DNA of 64,000 nucleotides from Thalassotalea sp. (lineage in GTDB: Bacteria > Pseudomonadota > Gammaproteobacteria > Enterobacterales > Alteromonadaceae). The translations under genes were made by a program, and so were the position numbers. The number at the start of each line of letters is the position of its first letter. Position 1 is the first letter of the stretch. Under the pieces are notes generated by a model. That model saw only the letters and a program-made list of their open reading frames with translations, had not been told where the DNA came from and made no database searches. Below are positions 10,105 through 20,050 of the stretch, in pieces. The stretch lies in contig JAKVCY010000114.1 of the NCBI GenBank assembly GCA_022448425.1, positions 1 through 64,000 of the forward strand. Direction: 5' to 3'.

Positions 10105-11466
10105 CTAAGTAAGATTACGCTGCCACTTCTTACTTAGTACCCTACCGCCGAAGAAAAATAGCTTCGCAATCTCTTCTGCATAAGCAGCAAATGCAACCCA
10201 AATAAGTGGTAATTGCCAAATTACTGCAGCTGCGTAGGTCAATGGAATCGAGATGACCCACATTCCAGTTATGTCTGAAACCATACAATACCGGTTATCT
10301 CCACCAGCTCGCAGTACTCCCAGAGCCATTGTCATATTGCAAACCTTAATCCATGAACCAAGCGCAATCAGCAAGAACACCTGATTTGACAGCATCAAGG
10401 TTTGCTCTGGCATATTGTCATAAGGGCTTAAAATAAACGGTTTAAGAAGCAGACTAAAGCCACCTAGCGCTAACGCTACAAATGGGCAGATAAGAATAAA
10501 GTTTTTAGCGACTCGCCAAGCTTGGTCGAAGTTTCCAGCGCCTAACTGTCGACCGACCACTATCGAACATGCAGAGCTCAATCCAAAGAACAATGAGATG
10601 AAAATTCCTTCAATTGGCGCTAACAGACTCATTACCGCAAGTGCATCAGTGCCAAGCTGGCCATAGATGATTTGATACACAAGCGTACCGAAAGACCAGA
10701 TACCGAAACTAATCATCATCGGCCATATCAAATTAAATAACTTCCACCATGCTCTGCCATCTTTAAGTGCCAGATAATCGTCACGCCTCGGTGCCAACAT
10801 ATGTTTGCTATGCACAAGAAAAGCAATCAATAACACTAAGTGGATAAGTCGAGAAATTAAAGTAGCCCAAGCAGCCCCTTCAACACCCAATGCAGGAATG
10901 CCTAGCCCGCCATTAATAAGCCAATAGTTCAATAAAATATTAATAACGATAGCAATTACACTAAAGACCATAGGTAGCTTAGCCTGGCCTATACTGCGCA
11001 AAGCATTTTCAATACTTAGAATGATGCCGACAAAAACCAAGCTTGGCATAGTGATACGTAAGTACGCCTCACCTAACGTTATGACTTCTTGGTCATTTGA
11101 CGCCCACGAAACTATAGTTTCAGCGATAAAATAATTCCCAATCGCAATAGGGGTAAACGCAGCAACGGCAAAAACAGTGGCCATTAATGTAGTATGACGT
11201 ATTTTTTGACTGTTACCCGCACCGAAGTACTGTGCGCTTAATACGCCAACTCCCCATGACAAGCCCGTTGCGATAACCAAAACAACAAACTGAACACGAT
11301 TTCCTAAACCGACAGATGCAACAGCAGCATCACCAAGATGCCCCACCATAACAACATCAATCATGCTCAGTAGCGTCACTAAAATCTGCTGAAGCGATAT
11401 TGGCCAAGCAAGTTTAAGTGACTGAGATAAGGAGTGCGACAGAGGTGAAGTATTCGTGGCTGACAT
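10105..11466 (-). CDS. MATE family efflux transporter
   Basis: 12-TM protein; LAWPISLQQILVTLLSMIDVVMVGHLGDAAVASVGLGNR. Confidence 0.9.
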   Translation of the reverse strand: MSATNTSPLSHSLSQSLKLAWPISLQQILVTLLSMIDVVMVGHLGDAAVASVGLGNRVQFVVLVIATGLSWGVGVLSAQYFGAGNSQKIRHTTLMATVFAVAAFTPIAIGNYFIAETIVSWASNDQEVITLGEAYLRITMPSLVFVGIILSIENALRSIGQAKLPMVFSVIAIVINILLNYWLINGGLGIPALGVEGAAWATLISRLIHLVLLIAFLVHSKHMLAPRRDDYLALKDGRAWWKLFNLIWPMMISFGIWSFGTLVYQIIYGQLGTDALAVMSLLAPIEGIFISLFFGLSSACSIVVGRQLGAGNFDQAWRVAKNFILICPFVALALGGFSLLLKPFILSPYDNMPEQTLMLSNQVFLLIALGSWIKVCNMTMALGVLRAGGDNRYCMVSDITGMWVISIPLTYAAAVIWQLPLIWVAFAAYAEEIAKLFFFGGRVLSKKWQRNLT

Positions 11467-11701
11467 TGGGTGTTTTAGAGTCCTTTAGTGCCCAGCTACT
11501 AAAATATTGGTGGTGTAGGCGTTTAATCAGAAAGGGAAATTTTAGTCTGTCATATTATATGACTTAATCTGCAGAAACGGATAGTGAATACGTATTTAGT
11601 GCCAAATAAAACATGTTCAATTGTTGTGATTAGAAAAAAGTACAAATGAACATTTGTGAAAAGCCCGTCATCTTTTTATAGTGTCCGCCAAAGGAGCACC
11701 T

Positions 11702-12337
11702 ATGAAACTAAAGAAAATCAAAAATATACTTGTGCTGAGCGCTTGCTTGGCAACAGTGCCACTTACAGCTGTTGCATCAAAGACAAACAGTGTTCATCAA
11801 CCAGCCCCACTGGTATCTATTGCCACGCATGATGCGTTTTTTAATGCGATAAAACAGCATTGTGGGAAAGCTTTTGCTGGCAAAATTGCTGTCGATAATG
11901 CCCCTAGCGCAGCATTCAAAGACAAAGCGCTCATTATGCACGTAAGAAAATGTAGTGAGAGCGAGCTACAAGTACCTTTTCATATTGGCGATAACGCATC
12001 TAGAACTTGGATTATTACCAAAACAGGCTCAGGTTTATCACTAAAACACGATCATCGTCACCACGATGGAAGTCACGATGCACAGACAATGTATGGTGGG
12101 CATACGGTCGATGCAGGCTGGGACACCGTTCAGTCTTTCCCGGCAGATCAATACTCAAAAGAGCTTTTTGTGAGCCAAGGTATCCCTCAATCTGTCGGTA
12201 ACACTTGGCAAATGTTCATTTATTCAGAAAAATTTAGCTATCGCTTAGTTAGGCAAGGTAGAGAGTTCCGTGTCGATTTCGATCTTACCAAAGCTATCAC
12301 GCCCCCAAAAGCACCTTGGGGTTACGAAAACGACTAA
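11702..12337 (+). CDS. secreted hypothetical protein, His-rich segment
   Basis: Signal peptide; KHDHRHHDGSHDAQTMYGG. ATG at 11702 preceded by AAGGAG; ORF-track start is an upstream GTG. Confidence 0.7.
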   Translation: MKLKKIKNILVLSACLATVPLTAVASKTNSVHQPAPLVSIATHDAFFNAIKQHCGKAFAGKIAVDNAPSAAFKDKALIMHVRKCSESELQVPFHIGDNASRTWIITKTGSGLSLKHDHRHHDGSHDAQTMYGGHTVDAGWDTVQSFPADQYSKELFVSQGIPQSVGNTWQMFIYSEKFSYRLVRQGREFRVDFDLTKAITPPKAPWGYEND

Positions 12338-12566
12338 AGAACCAATCCCTAACCGATAATCGTAGCGCCAAAAATAAGCTTTAAACTGTCTTGGATTTTG
12401 GCGCTCTTAGAAACCCACTTTCTTATAAACTTGCGCCTAAGCTGCCAAGTAAGGCTGTTCTCTCTCAACAACTCTTGCCACCAAACCCAATTTACGCTCA
12501 AGTTTTAAACGTAATGTTCGATATATAAACAAGGTACATTTTTAATACAGAGTTCACATTGCAGTA

Positions 12567-12833
12567 ATGGAAGTATTTTCACTAAAGCCATCAGGCACGA
12601 AAGTCACAAGCTCTTCGACGACAGAGGGTGATCGCAGCCCCCTTCATATCCTTTATCGAAGCAAGCACAAAGATAAAGGTGAAGAGGCCTCTGGTAAACT
12701 GCCATCTGGCTGGGATGGGCAAGAAAGGCGCAGCGGAGAAGACCGCCGACGTAAAAACATGCTAACACTTGCTCGCCTTGATGGGAGAAATAAAACCGAT
12801 CGTCGCGCTTCTAGGCTGTCTATTCAAATCTAA
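12567..12833 (+). CDS. hypothetical small basic protein
   Basis: 88 aa, GQERRSGEDRRRKN...RLDGRNKTDRRASR. Confidence 0.5.
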   Translation: MEVFSLKPSGTKVTSSSTTEGDRSPLHILYRSKHKDKGEEASGKLPSGWDGQERRSGEDRRRKNMLTLARLDGRNKTDRRASRLSIQI

Positions 12834-13016
12834 CCTTTAATTCTTCGATTGAAACAACTTTATACAGAGACTTTCGCGGAGTGACTTGAATTGACTTGAG
12901 TTGAATTACATAGTCATGATTTGATGTTTCGATTACCAAAATTTAATTTTCCAGTAGTCATTAAATCGTCACAAACTTTCTATAGAACTATAGTTTTTTG
13001 CATTACAAACAAAATC

Positions 13017-14117
13017 ATGAAAGCTAACTCATTCATTTTAAAGTTAATTTTATCGCTATCAGCACTAACATACGCCATATTATCGCCAACCGCAGCCGTA
13101 GCTACGAGTTCCAATAAACCAAATATAAATGAGTCTACAACCCCATCTAACGATGGTAAGTTCACTGTTATTGCGCATAGGGGAGCCAGTGGCCACTTAC
13201 CCGAACATACTATTCCGGCGAAAGCGTTAGCCTACGGACTAGGCGCTCATTATCTTGAACAAGACTTGGTTATGACAAAAGATAATCAGCTAATTGTTCA
13301 TCATGACCTAACACTTGATGCTACTACCAATGTTGCCGCGATTTTTCCAACTAAGGCGCGAGCAGACGGACATTTCTACGTAATCGATTTCACACTAGAC
13401 GAGTTACGACAACTATCAGTACACGAGCGTAAGAAAGATACGGGAGAAATGAAGTACCCAGCAAGATTCAATAATTCGGTTACGCCATTTCACTTACATA
13501 CGTTTGAAGAAGAGTTAGCTTTAATCAAGTCACTAAATAAAACTACCTGCCGCAACGTCGGTATCTACCCAGAAATAAAATCTCCCTGGTTTCACCATCA
13601 ACACGACAAGGACATTTCACTTGCAGTGCTCAAGGCATTGAAGACGTCAGGTTATTTGAATAAGGAAGACAACGTTTATGTGCAAAGCTTCGATCCCAAT
13701 GAATTACAGCGTATCAAACAGACACTTTTACCTTCACTTGGCATGAACATCAAATTAGTGCAATTAATCGCCTACAACGATTGGCATGAGACGAAAGAAA
13801 AAGTAAACGAGCAGTGGCATAACTATGATTACAATTGGATGTTTGAAGTCGGCGGTGCCAGCAAAATATCCAGTTATGCAGATGGCATAGGCCCGTGGTT
13901 TCCAATGTTAATTGATGATAAGTTATCGCCCTCCACACTGCTAAGTAACGCCAAGAAAGCAGGTTTAACAATTCACCCTTACACCTTTAGGTTAGAAGAC
14001 ACCCCTCAACAATTTGAGAGTTTTGAACAGTGGCTTCATTACTATACTGGCACGTTGGGTATTGACGGTATTTTTACCGACCAACCTGATCGAGCGCTGG
14101 CACTTGCCAACGAATAA
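13017..14117 (+). CDS. glpQ: glycerophosphodiester phosphodiesterase
   Basis: VIAHRGASGHLPEHTIPAKALAYGLGAHYLEQDLVMTKDNQLIVHHDLTLD; signal peptide from Met at 13017. Confidence 0.9.
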   Translation: MKANSFILKLILSLSALTYAILSPTAAVATSSNKPNINESTTPSNDGKFTVIAHRGASGHLPEHTIPAKALAYGLGAHYLEQDLVMTKDNQLIVHHDLTLDATTNVAAIFPTKARADGHFYVIDFTLDELRQLSVHERKKDTGEMKYPARFNNSVTPFHLHTFEEELALIKSLNKTTCRNVGIYPEIKSPWFHHQHDKDISLAVLKALKTSGYLNKEDNVYVQSFDPNELQRIKQTLLPSLGMNIKLVQLIAYNDWHETKEKVNEQWHNYDYNWMFEVGGASKISSYADGIGPWFPMLIDDKLSPSTLLSNAKKAGLTIHPYTFRLEDTPQQFESFEQWLHYYTGTLGIDGIFTDQPDRALALANE

Positions 14118-14222
14118 ACGCCTCCACTTATAACAGCGACTAGAACAACTTGATTTAGAACCTTTTCAGCTGTTTTTAAAGAGTTGAATAGATTCAATAA
14201 TTTAATATGCTTTGTTATATTA

Positions 14223-14256
14223 ATAGCTTAGTTTATTACCATATAAACTAAGCTAT
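14223..14256. repeat. perfect 14-bp inverted repeat, 6-nt loop
   Basis: ATAGCTTAGTTTAT-TACCAT-ATAAACTAAGCTAT. Confidence 0.8.
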
Positions 14257-14278
14257 ATCATTTTAACACTTTCAACAG

Positions 14279-14292
14279 ACCGACCGGTCGGT
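14279..14292. promoter_or_regulatory. putative TetR operator
   Basis: Perfect palindrome ACCGACCGGTCGGT 36 bp upstream of the TetR gene. Confidence 0.7.
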
Positions 14293-14327
14293 TAAAATGT
14301 ATTCCAACGTAACAATAGTATCGACAA

Positions 14328-14912
14328 ATGAGAGACGCAGAACAGACAAGACAATTGATATTATCGGTAGCAAGCGAGGAAATTCGTAAAAGCGGTTTCG
14401 TTGCAACAAGCTTATCGACAATATTAAGTCAGTGTAATATTTCAAAAGGTGCGCTATATCACCACTTCGCGAACAAGCTGGAGTTGGGTTATGCAGTATT
14501 TGAAGAAATGTTCACACCAATGTTTTTGTCTATGTGGGAACCCGCTGTTACCCAAGATGATCCTATAGAGGGGTTAATTGCGTTATTTAGTTCATTCGCC
14601 GATGACGTGAGTTGTGAAGATATTATTTGTGGTTGTCCTCTTAACAACCTTTGCCAAGAGATGGCAAATGTTGATGAAGGATTCAGATTGAGAATTCTTG
14701 CGATGCAACAAAAGGTAAATACGCTTATAGCAGAGAACCTTAGGCGCGTAAGTGATCAATTGCGAAATGATATAGACTTTTCTCAGGTCTCATACTTTAT
14801 TGTTTCGGTATTCCACGGTTCAAGTAATTTGAGTAAGAGTACGCAGAACAAAGCACTCTTTGAAACCGTGATGGCAGAGCTTTGTCGCTATATAAATAGT
14901 TTAAAGCGATAA
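14328..14912 (+). CDS. TetR/AcrR family transcriptional regulator
   Basis: TRQLILSVASEEIRKSGFVATSLSTILSQCNISKGALYHHFANKLELGYAVFEE. Confidence 0.92.
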   Translation: MRDAEQTRQLILSVASEEIRKSGFVATSLSTILSQCNISKGALYHHFANKLELGYAVFEEMFTPMFLSMWEPAVTQDDPIEGLIALFSSFADDVSCEDIICGCPLNNLCQEMANVDEGFRLRILAMQQKVNTLIAENLRRVSDQLRNDIDFSQVSYFIVSVFHGSSNLSKSTQNKALFETVMAELCRYINSLKR

Positions 14913-15030
14913 ACCTAGCTCTAATTCAATCCGTAATCAGTTTTAATTTAACGTATTAATCAAGCGTTAATTGGCATCCACCTTCGAGGAAGCAGTTAAG
15001 GACATAATTAATACGGTTAGCGCACACTAG

Positions 15031-15054
15031 CAAACATACCGGACGGTCGGTTTG
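15031..15054. promoter_or_regulatory. putative second operator of the same TetR regulator
   Basis: CAAACATACCGGACGGTCGGTTTG, imperfect palindrome close to the one at 14279. Confidence 0.65.
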
Positions 15055-15082
15055 CATTTAAAGAAACAAGTGAGAAAAGAAC

Positions 15083-15691
15083 ATGTTTAAGTTTATCGCC
15101 ATTGCCTTTAGCCTTGTACTTTCCAGTATGAGCTTTGCTGTCACAGCAGAAAATCAGCCTAATCCGTACGAAGTTATCGAGCAAACTGGCCAAGGACTGT
15201 TCACTCGCATTGCTGGTAGCCAGAAAGAGTTACAAAAATTTCCTGATCTTATGCGTACGATTGTTGATGAAGAGTTAATGCCACATGTCGACTATAAATA
15301 CGCTTCGTTCAAAATTCTTGGTAAACACCTAAAGAAAACGACAGCTGAAGAGCGCCAGAACTTTGTTAGCTCTATGCGCCAATACCTAGTGCGAACTTAT
15401 GCTAACGCTTTAGGCAGCTACAAAGGTCAGGCTGTTGTTTACGAAAAAGCAAGCTCGACTGGCGACAAGCGCTTAGTTTCAGTGACAGCTAAGATCCAAG
15501 ATGCTAACGCACCGGAAATCGAAATCCACTTTCAAATGCGCCAAAACAAAAAGACTGGGCAGTGGAAAGCATACGACATGATTGTTGAAGGCATTTCTTT
15601 ACTTCAAAGTAAAAAAGCCGAACTATCGAGCAAGATTCAACAACAAGGCGTAAATCAAGTCGCATTGGAGTTGGCATCGATTGCAAAATAG
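15083..15691 (+). CDS. MlaC/Ttg2D-like phospholipid-binding ABC-associated protein
   Basis: Signal peptide; PNPYEVIEQTGQGLF...HVDYKYASFKILGKHLKKTTAEERQNFVSSMRQYLVRTYANAL. Confidence 0.8.
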   Translation: MFKFIAIAFSLVLSSMSFAVTAENQPNPYEVIEQTGQGLFTRIAGSQKELQKFPDLMRTIVDEELMPHVDYKYASFKILGKHLKKTTAEERQNFVSSMRQYLVRTYANALGSYKGQAVVYEKASSTGDKRLVSVTAKIQDANAPEIEIHFQMRQNKKTGQWKAYDMIVEGISLLQSKKAELSSKIQQQGVNQVALELASIAK

Positions 15692-15774
15692 CACCTGTTT
15701 CCGTTCCACCTCTTTACTCATCCCAAGCCAACACCCCGATAGGTTAGCTTGAAAGAGAAAGTACGGTGGTCTAT

Positions 15775-15812
15775 AAAGACCAGGCGAGTTTCACTCTCTG
15801 GTCTTTTCTTTT
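15775..15812 (+). terminator. intrinsic terminator
   Basis: AAAGACCAG ... CTGGTCTTTTCTTTTTTT. Confidence 0.75.
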
Positions 15813-15865
15813 TTTTACTCCCCAGTTTATACTGATACTTTAGTAACTTAACGCAGGGATACCTT

Positions 15866-16108
15866 ATGTCAGGTACTACGATGGTGGTGTTAATAGTATT
15901 TATTTCTGTTGGCTTCGGTGTAATGTACGACATGTACCAGAAATACCTAAAGTTCAAAGAAAGGACACTTCACCTTAATCAAAAAAACAATGATGAGAAT
16001 GCTGCACTTCAGGCGCAGGTAAAAGAACTTACTGAACGCGTACAAGTGTTAGAAAAGATTGTTACCGACGAGGGGTACAACGTTCAAAAAGAAATCAATA
16101 ATTTATAA
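15866..16108 (+). CDS. small single-TM coiled-coil protein (PspB-like layout)
   Basis: TM then QAQVKELTERVQVLEKIVTDEG. Confidence 0.6.
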   Translation: MSGTTMVVLIVFISVGFGVMYDMYQKYLKFKERTLHLNQKNNDENAALQAQVKELTERVQVLEKIVTDEGYNVQKEINNL

Positions 16109-16314
16109 TGAAGTTAATTATGCGCAGTGAGTTTGATAACATACGACTTAATGACGACCACGGTCTTGAAGCTGACAGTAATGGTGATAAACAAATTGTC
16201 AAAATTTACTGTGGCGATACGCTCATCGCCAAACGCGTAAAGCATAAAAAGTCTATTCGGTATTTTGGTGTCAGTGATTATCAAAAATACCTTTCTGAAG
16301 AATCCTCATATTAA
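16108..16314 (+). CDS. hypothetical protein, coupled to upstream gene
   Basis: TAATG overlap with the preceding CDS. Confidence 0.5.
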   Translation: MKLIMRSEFDNIRLNDDHGLEADSNGDKQIVKIYCGDTLIAKRVKHKKSIRYFGVSDYQKYLSEESSY

Positions 16315-16352
16315 AATTAGGGCAGTTAACCTTAACTGCCTTAATATAACCC

Positions 16353-17783
16353 TTAACGATGTTGGTGAGATTTTCTCGCCGTTTTTGTAGGTCCCTTTCT
16401 TACCGATTTGTTTACCGAAGATGAGCGATGGTTATTTGCTGTACTTGCCTGTTTCGATGAACTAACTGACTTGTAAGACTTAGACGTTGTAGTCGACTTA
16501 ACCTTAGTTTTAGTTACAGTTTTAGCTCCTGTTTTAATTTTAGTATGGTGGCTACTCCCTTTTTTATAGTGCTTTACCCCCTTGTCATTGGGTTTAGCAG
16601 CAGAGGGACTACGAAAGCTATCACGCTTATTCGAATTCTTATGTAAAGTACCACCGCTCGTTCTTACCGCTCTGTTTTTAGTTGTACTAACTTTAGCAAT
16701 GTGCGTTTTTTTATAATTTAGCTTGGGTCTGTCTGTTAGCTTTTTAACCACACGCTTGTGTTCAGTTACACGTAGTGTTTTGATATCTCGTTTCTTGTTA
16801 TGTGCATACTTATATGCTGGATACTTTACTTTGTGATGAGTATTGCCAACATATTCAGATCTCACTATCGCACTTCTGTAAGCTACGTTGCGCCTATGAA
16901 TTGGCTTGTGGCGCCAGCGCTTACTGTAATCGCTATACAAAATGTGATGGCGTTTTCTATAGTAGTGACGATTGTAATGTCTATGGTGATTAACTACTAC
17001 GTATCGATTGTGCCAATGTACTGCGTTAAAGAAGAATCCCCAGCCAATATGCACACCTGCATGCCATGAGATTGGATGGTAGTAATTATGACTTACATGC
17101 CAATAGACTGGCGGGTAACGATGCCACCGCCAGTAACCATAGACTTCTCGCGTATCGTAGTAAGGTACGTAAACCACCTCAGGGTTGTTAGGCACGATAA
17201 TTATCTTTTCTTTATCGTATTCGATGTTTGCGTTGGCTAACTCGTCTAGACTACCCGCATCATGGGCTTGTTGACGCAACGTTTGAACCGCATCAAGAAC
17301 ATCTTCCTCTTGGGCGAGAAATGCATCACCTAGCTCGCGCATCCAAGCAAGATCATCATTCATTTGCTTTAGTACTCGCTCAAAAGGCACAAGCGCTTTT
17401 ACGCTCTCGTCCCAGCTTTTCTTCTCTAACGCCGATTTAAATTTTCGCTCCGAAAGAGACGACTTTTGTTCCTGAAAGCGATAGGCTTCAACTACTTCAA
17501 GTGGATAGCTCGCAGCAATAAGGATATGTGTTAGCAGAGTGTCCGGGTATAGTGCAATCGGCGCCAACATTTGAGCAAGCTGCGCTTGGCTATAATGTTC
17601 AGCGACTGTGTATTCACTATCAGCATCTGAGTCGTAGTAATCTGCTTGGACATTGAATGCTAAAGCCATGGAAAGTACTAGGGATGCAGCTATGCCTTTC
17701 TTTGCAAGTCTAATCCCCTTCATGCCATTTGTTACAGTCGTATTATGTTTCAAGGTCTTTGGTGTAATTGTTTGACTATTCAT
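16353..17783 (-). CDS. DUF3300 domain-containing protein
   Basis: AQLAQMLAPIALYPDTLLTHILIAASYPLEVVEAYRF; then Trp/His/Tyr-rich region and Lys/Ser/Thr-rich tail. Confidence 0.85.
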   Translation of the reverse strand: MNSQTITPKTLKHNTTVTNGMKGIRLAKKGIAASLVLSMALAFNVQADYYDSDADSEYTVAEHYSQAQLAQMLAPIALYPDTLLTHILIAASYPLEVVEAYRFQEQKSSLSERKFKSALEKKSWDESVKALVPFERVLKQMNDDLAWMRELGDAFLAQEEDVLDAVQTLRQQAHDAGSLDELANANIEYDKEKIIIVPNNPEVVYVPYYDTREVYGYWRWHRYPPVYWHVSHNYYHPISWHAGVHIGWGFFFNAVHWHNRYVVVNHHRHYNRHYYRKRHHILYSDYSKRWRHKPIHRRNVAYRSAIVRSEYVGNTHHKVKYPAYKYAHNKKRDIKTLRVTEHKRVVKKLTDRPKLNYKKTHIAKVSTTKNRAVRTSGGTLHKNSNKRDSFRSPSAAKPNDKGVKHYKKGSSHHTKIKTGAKTVTKTKVKSTTTSKSYKSVSSSKQASTANNHRSSSVNKSVRKGPTKTARKSHQHR

Positions 17784-18024
17784 CTCATAGCTTCCTTTTC
17801 GACTAATCTGGGTTCAGTCTATAAAAAGCAAGATGAATTCAACCTGAATGCTAAAAGCTGATAAAAAAATCGTTAAGAATGCTCTTCTAGCTGAGAGCCA
17901 GAACACTGAGTTAGAGCGCGAGAGTCAAAAGACAAAATTAAAACACAAGAGTTAGTGCATAGGAGATAGAGCACAGGTAATAGTTCACTGGGATTAGAAT
18001 TGAGAAATTGAGGCGTAAGAAGGT

Positions 18025-19380
18025 TTATCTCAAAGGAAAGCTCAGGGTAAATGAGGATCCACCAAGTGTCTCATCAGTACCTATATCTATACTGCCCTGA
18101 TAGCTAGATACGATATCTCGAACAATTGCTAAACCAATGCCATGGCCTTGTTCATAAGTATCTGCTCTTGTTCCACGCTGCATGATCTGTTCGCGAAGAT
18201 CTTCATCTATTCCACAACCATCATCTGAAATAATTATTTTCAATGAATCTTCATCATGGCTTGCTGCCACAGAAACTTTTGAAGCCGCAGCTTTAAACGC
18301 GTTATCAATTAAGTTGCCAAGTATTTCCAATAAGTCAGCTTCATCGCCTCTAAAACTGGCTTTTTCAATGATGCTAACTGACAACTCAACGTCTTTCTCT
18401 CGATAGATTTTGCCAAAAGCATTGGTGAGCTTTTCAACACATGGCGCTACGTCGATGCTCAACCGCCATGACGATTGCCCAGCACTTTGTGCTCGCTTCA
18501 ATTGGTGCTCAACAATACCATTAATTTTTGTCACTTCTGAGGCGATATCGGCAGTAATACTAGGGCTCGAGTTGATAGTAGCCAGTGGCGTTTTCAAACT
18601 ATGTGCTAAATCAGATAACGCATTGCGATAACGAACGCGTTGTTGTTGCTCCGTTTGAAGTAATTGATTCAACTGGACAACAGCAGGGGTTAATTCATCG
18701 GGGTAAACGTCACTGACGCTCTCCTTTTCACCCTGCTCTATCGCTTTAAGTTCATTAGTTAAGTGTTTTAATGGCTTTAACGTCCAACTTAACCAGCCTA
18801 TGATCATGGTAATAAAGGCAGCCGCAATAATAACTAGCCACGTTGACAGTTGTCTTTGAAATTCTCCAAGCGATGTAAGGTATTGTGTTTGGCTGCTAAT
18901 GACATGAAGGGTTACCGGAAAATCTCGCTCTTGTGATGAAAAGCTCACAGAAAAACTAGAAACAAAATAAAGGCTGTCGACCGTGTTGTTGTCACCATTT
19001 GAAACCGATATCGGATAAAACGAACGCTGCCCCATTGCGGGTATGTTGAAATCGGTATTCGACAGAACCAAGTTCAAAGCTGACGGCGAGCGCCAAATTT
19101 CAGCTTCATCAGCAAGTTGTGAATTAACAACAGCATACAGTCCGGTATCAATCACATTAAAACGACTTTCCATTAACTGCTGGGGCAATAGCAAATCACC
19201 ATCAATGAATTCAGTGTCTGCCAAAATGCTGTAACTATGTGCGCTCATTTCGCTTTCAATGGCTGCTACCAAGTGCTTTTTAAACACATTGTTTAAAGTA
19301 AGCCCGATTGCAGGCAACAATACAATGAGCAGTAAGCACGCGCTTACTGCGAGTCGGAGTCTTAATGAGTTACGTTTCAT
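18025..19380 (-). CDS. sensor histidine kinase (PhoQ-like)
   Basis: HAMP-like segment, LAHSLKTPLATI H-box, GNLIDNAFKAA, DDGCGI, GIGLAIV. Confidence 0.88.
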   Translation of the reverse strand: MKRNSLRLRLAVSACLLLIVLLPAIGLTLNNVFKKHLVAAIESEMSAHSYSILADTEFIDGDLLLPQQLMESRFNVIDTGLYAVVNSQLADEAEIWRSPSALNLVLSNTDFNIPAMGQRSFYPISVSNGDNNTVDSLYFVSSFSVSFSSQERDFPVTLHVISSQTQYLTSLGEFQRQLSTWLVIIAAAFITMIIGWLSWTLKPLKHLTNELKAIEQGEKESVSDVYPDELTPAVVQLNQLLQTEQQQRVRYRNALSDLAHSLKTPLATINSSPSITADIASEVTKINGIVEHQLKRAQSAGQSSWRLSIDVAPCVEKLTNAFGKIYREKDVELSVSIIEKASFRGDEADLLEILGNLIDNAFKAAASKVSVAASHDEDSLKIIISDDGCGIDEDLREQIMQRGTRADTYEQGHGIGLAIVRDIVSSYQGSIDIGTDETLGGSSFTLSFPLR

Positions 19381-20044
19381 TTTTTAGGCGATAACCTTGC
19401 CCACGTAATGTTTCTATGAATTGAAATTCGCCATCGGGATCGAGCTTTTTACGCAAGCGTCTAACAAATACTTCGATAACATTTGAATCCAAGTCAAAAT
19501 CCTGATCATAAAGATGCTCTGTTAACTCAGTTTTAGATATCACTTTGCCCAAGTGCAACATTAAATAAGTAATAAGACGATACTCATAACTACTCAACGT
19601 GACTTCAACATCGTTGACCATGACTTGGTGGCTTGCGGTATTAATAGATAATGAACCACTACTCATCACAGGGCTTGCTTGCCCTGCTGAGCGACGAATC
19701 AAAGCATTAAGGCGCGCTTTTAACTCTTCGTGCTGAAATGGTTTCGTCAGATAATCATCGGCGCCAGCGTCAAGGCCCTGTACTTTATCTTGCCAACGAT
19801 CTCGTGCAGTTAATACTAAAACAGGATACTTAACGCCATCAGATCGAACTTTACTGATAAGGCTTATACCATCCATTTTCGGTAAGCCGATATCAATAAT
19901 AGCCGCATCGTAGGTATGCTCACTTGCTAAATACAGTCCTTCTTCACCATCAAACGCTGAATCAACACTGAATTGCTGAGCAAGTAAGTAAGTTTTTAAG
20001 TTGTCATGCAGCTGCGCATCATCTTCAACAAGTAGTATTCGCAT
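19370..20044 (-). CDS. OmpR/PhoP-family response regulator
   Basis: Receiver MRILLVEDDAQL plus winged helix; overlaps kinase start. Confidence 0.92.
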   Translation of the reverse strand: MRILLVEDDAQLHDNLKTYLLAQQFSVDSAFDGEEGLYLASEHTYDAAIIDIGLPKMDGISLISKVRSDGVKYPVLVLTARDRWQDKVQGLDAGADDYLTKPFQHEELKARLNALIRRSAGQASPVMSSGSLSINTASHQVMVNDVEVTLSSYEYRLITYLMLHLGKVISKTELTEHLYDQDFDLDSNVIEVFVRRLRKKLDPDGEFQFIETLRGQGYRLKNET

Positions 20045-20050
20045 CGGTTA

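Noticed and set aside
12364-12405. AGCGCCAAAA...TTTTGGCGCT inverted repeat after the 11702 gene.
   Set aside because: Long spacer and no U-tract; most likely a weak terminator or chance, so not listed as a feature.
12420-12510. Reverse-strand reading RTLRLKLERKLGLVARVVEREQPYLAA* looked like a gene tail.
   Set aside because: Only about 25-30 codons, preceded by a stop, with no recognisable family.
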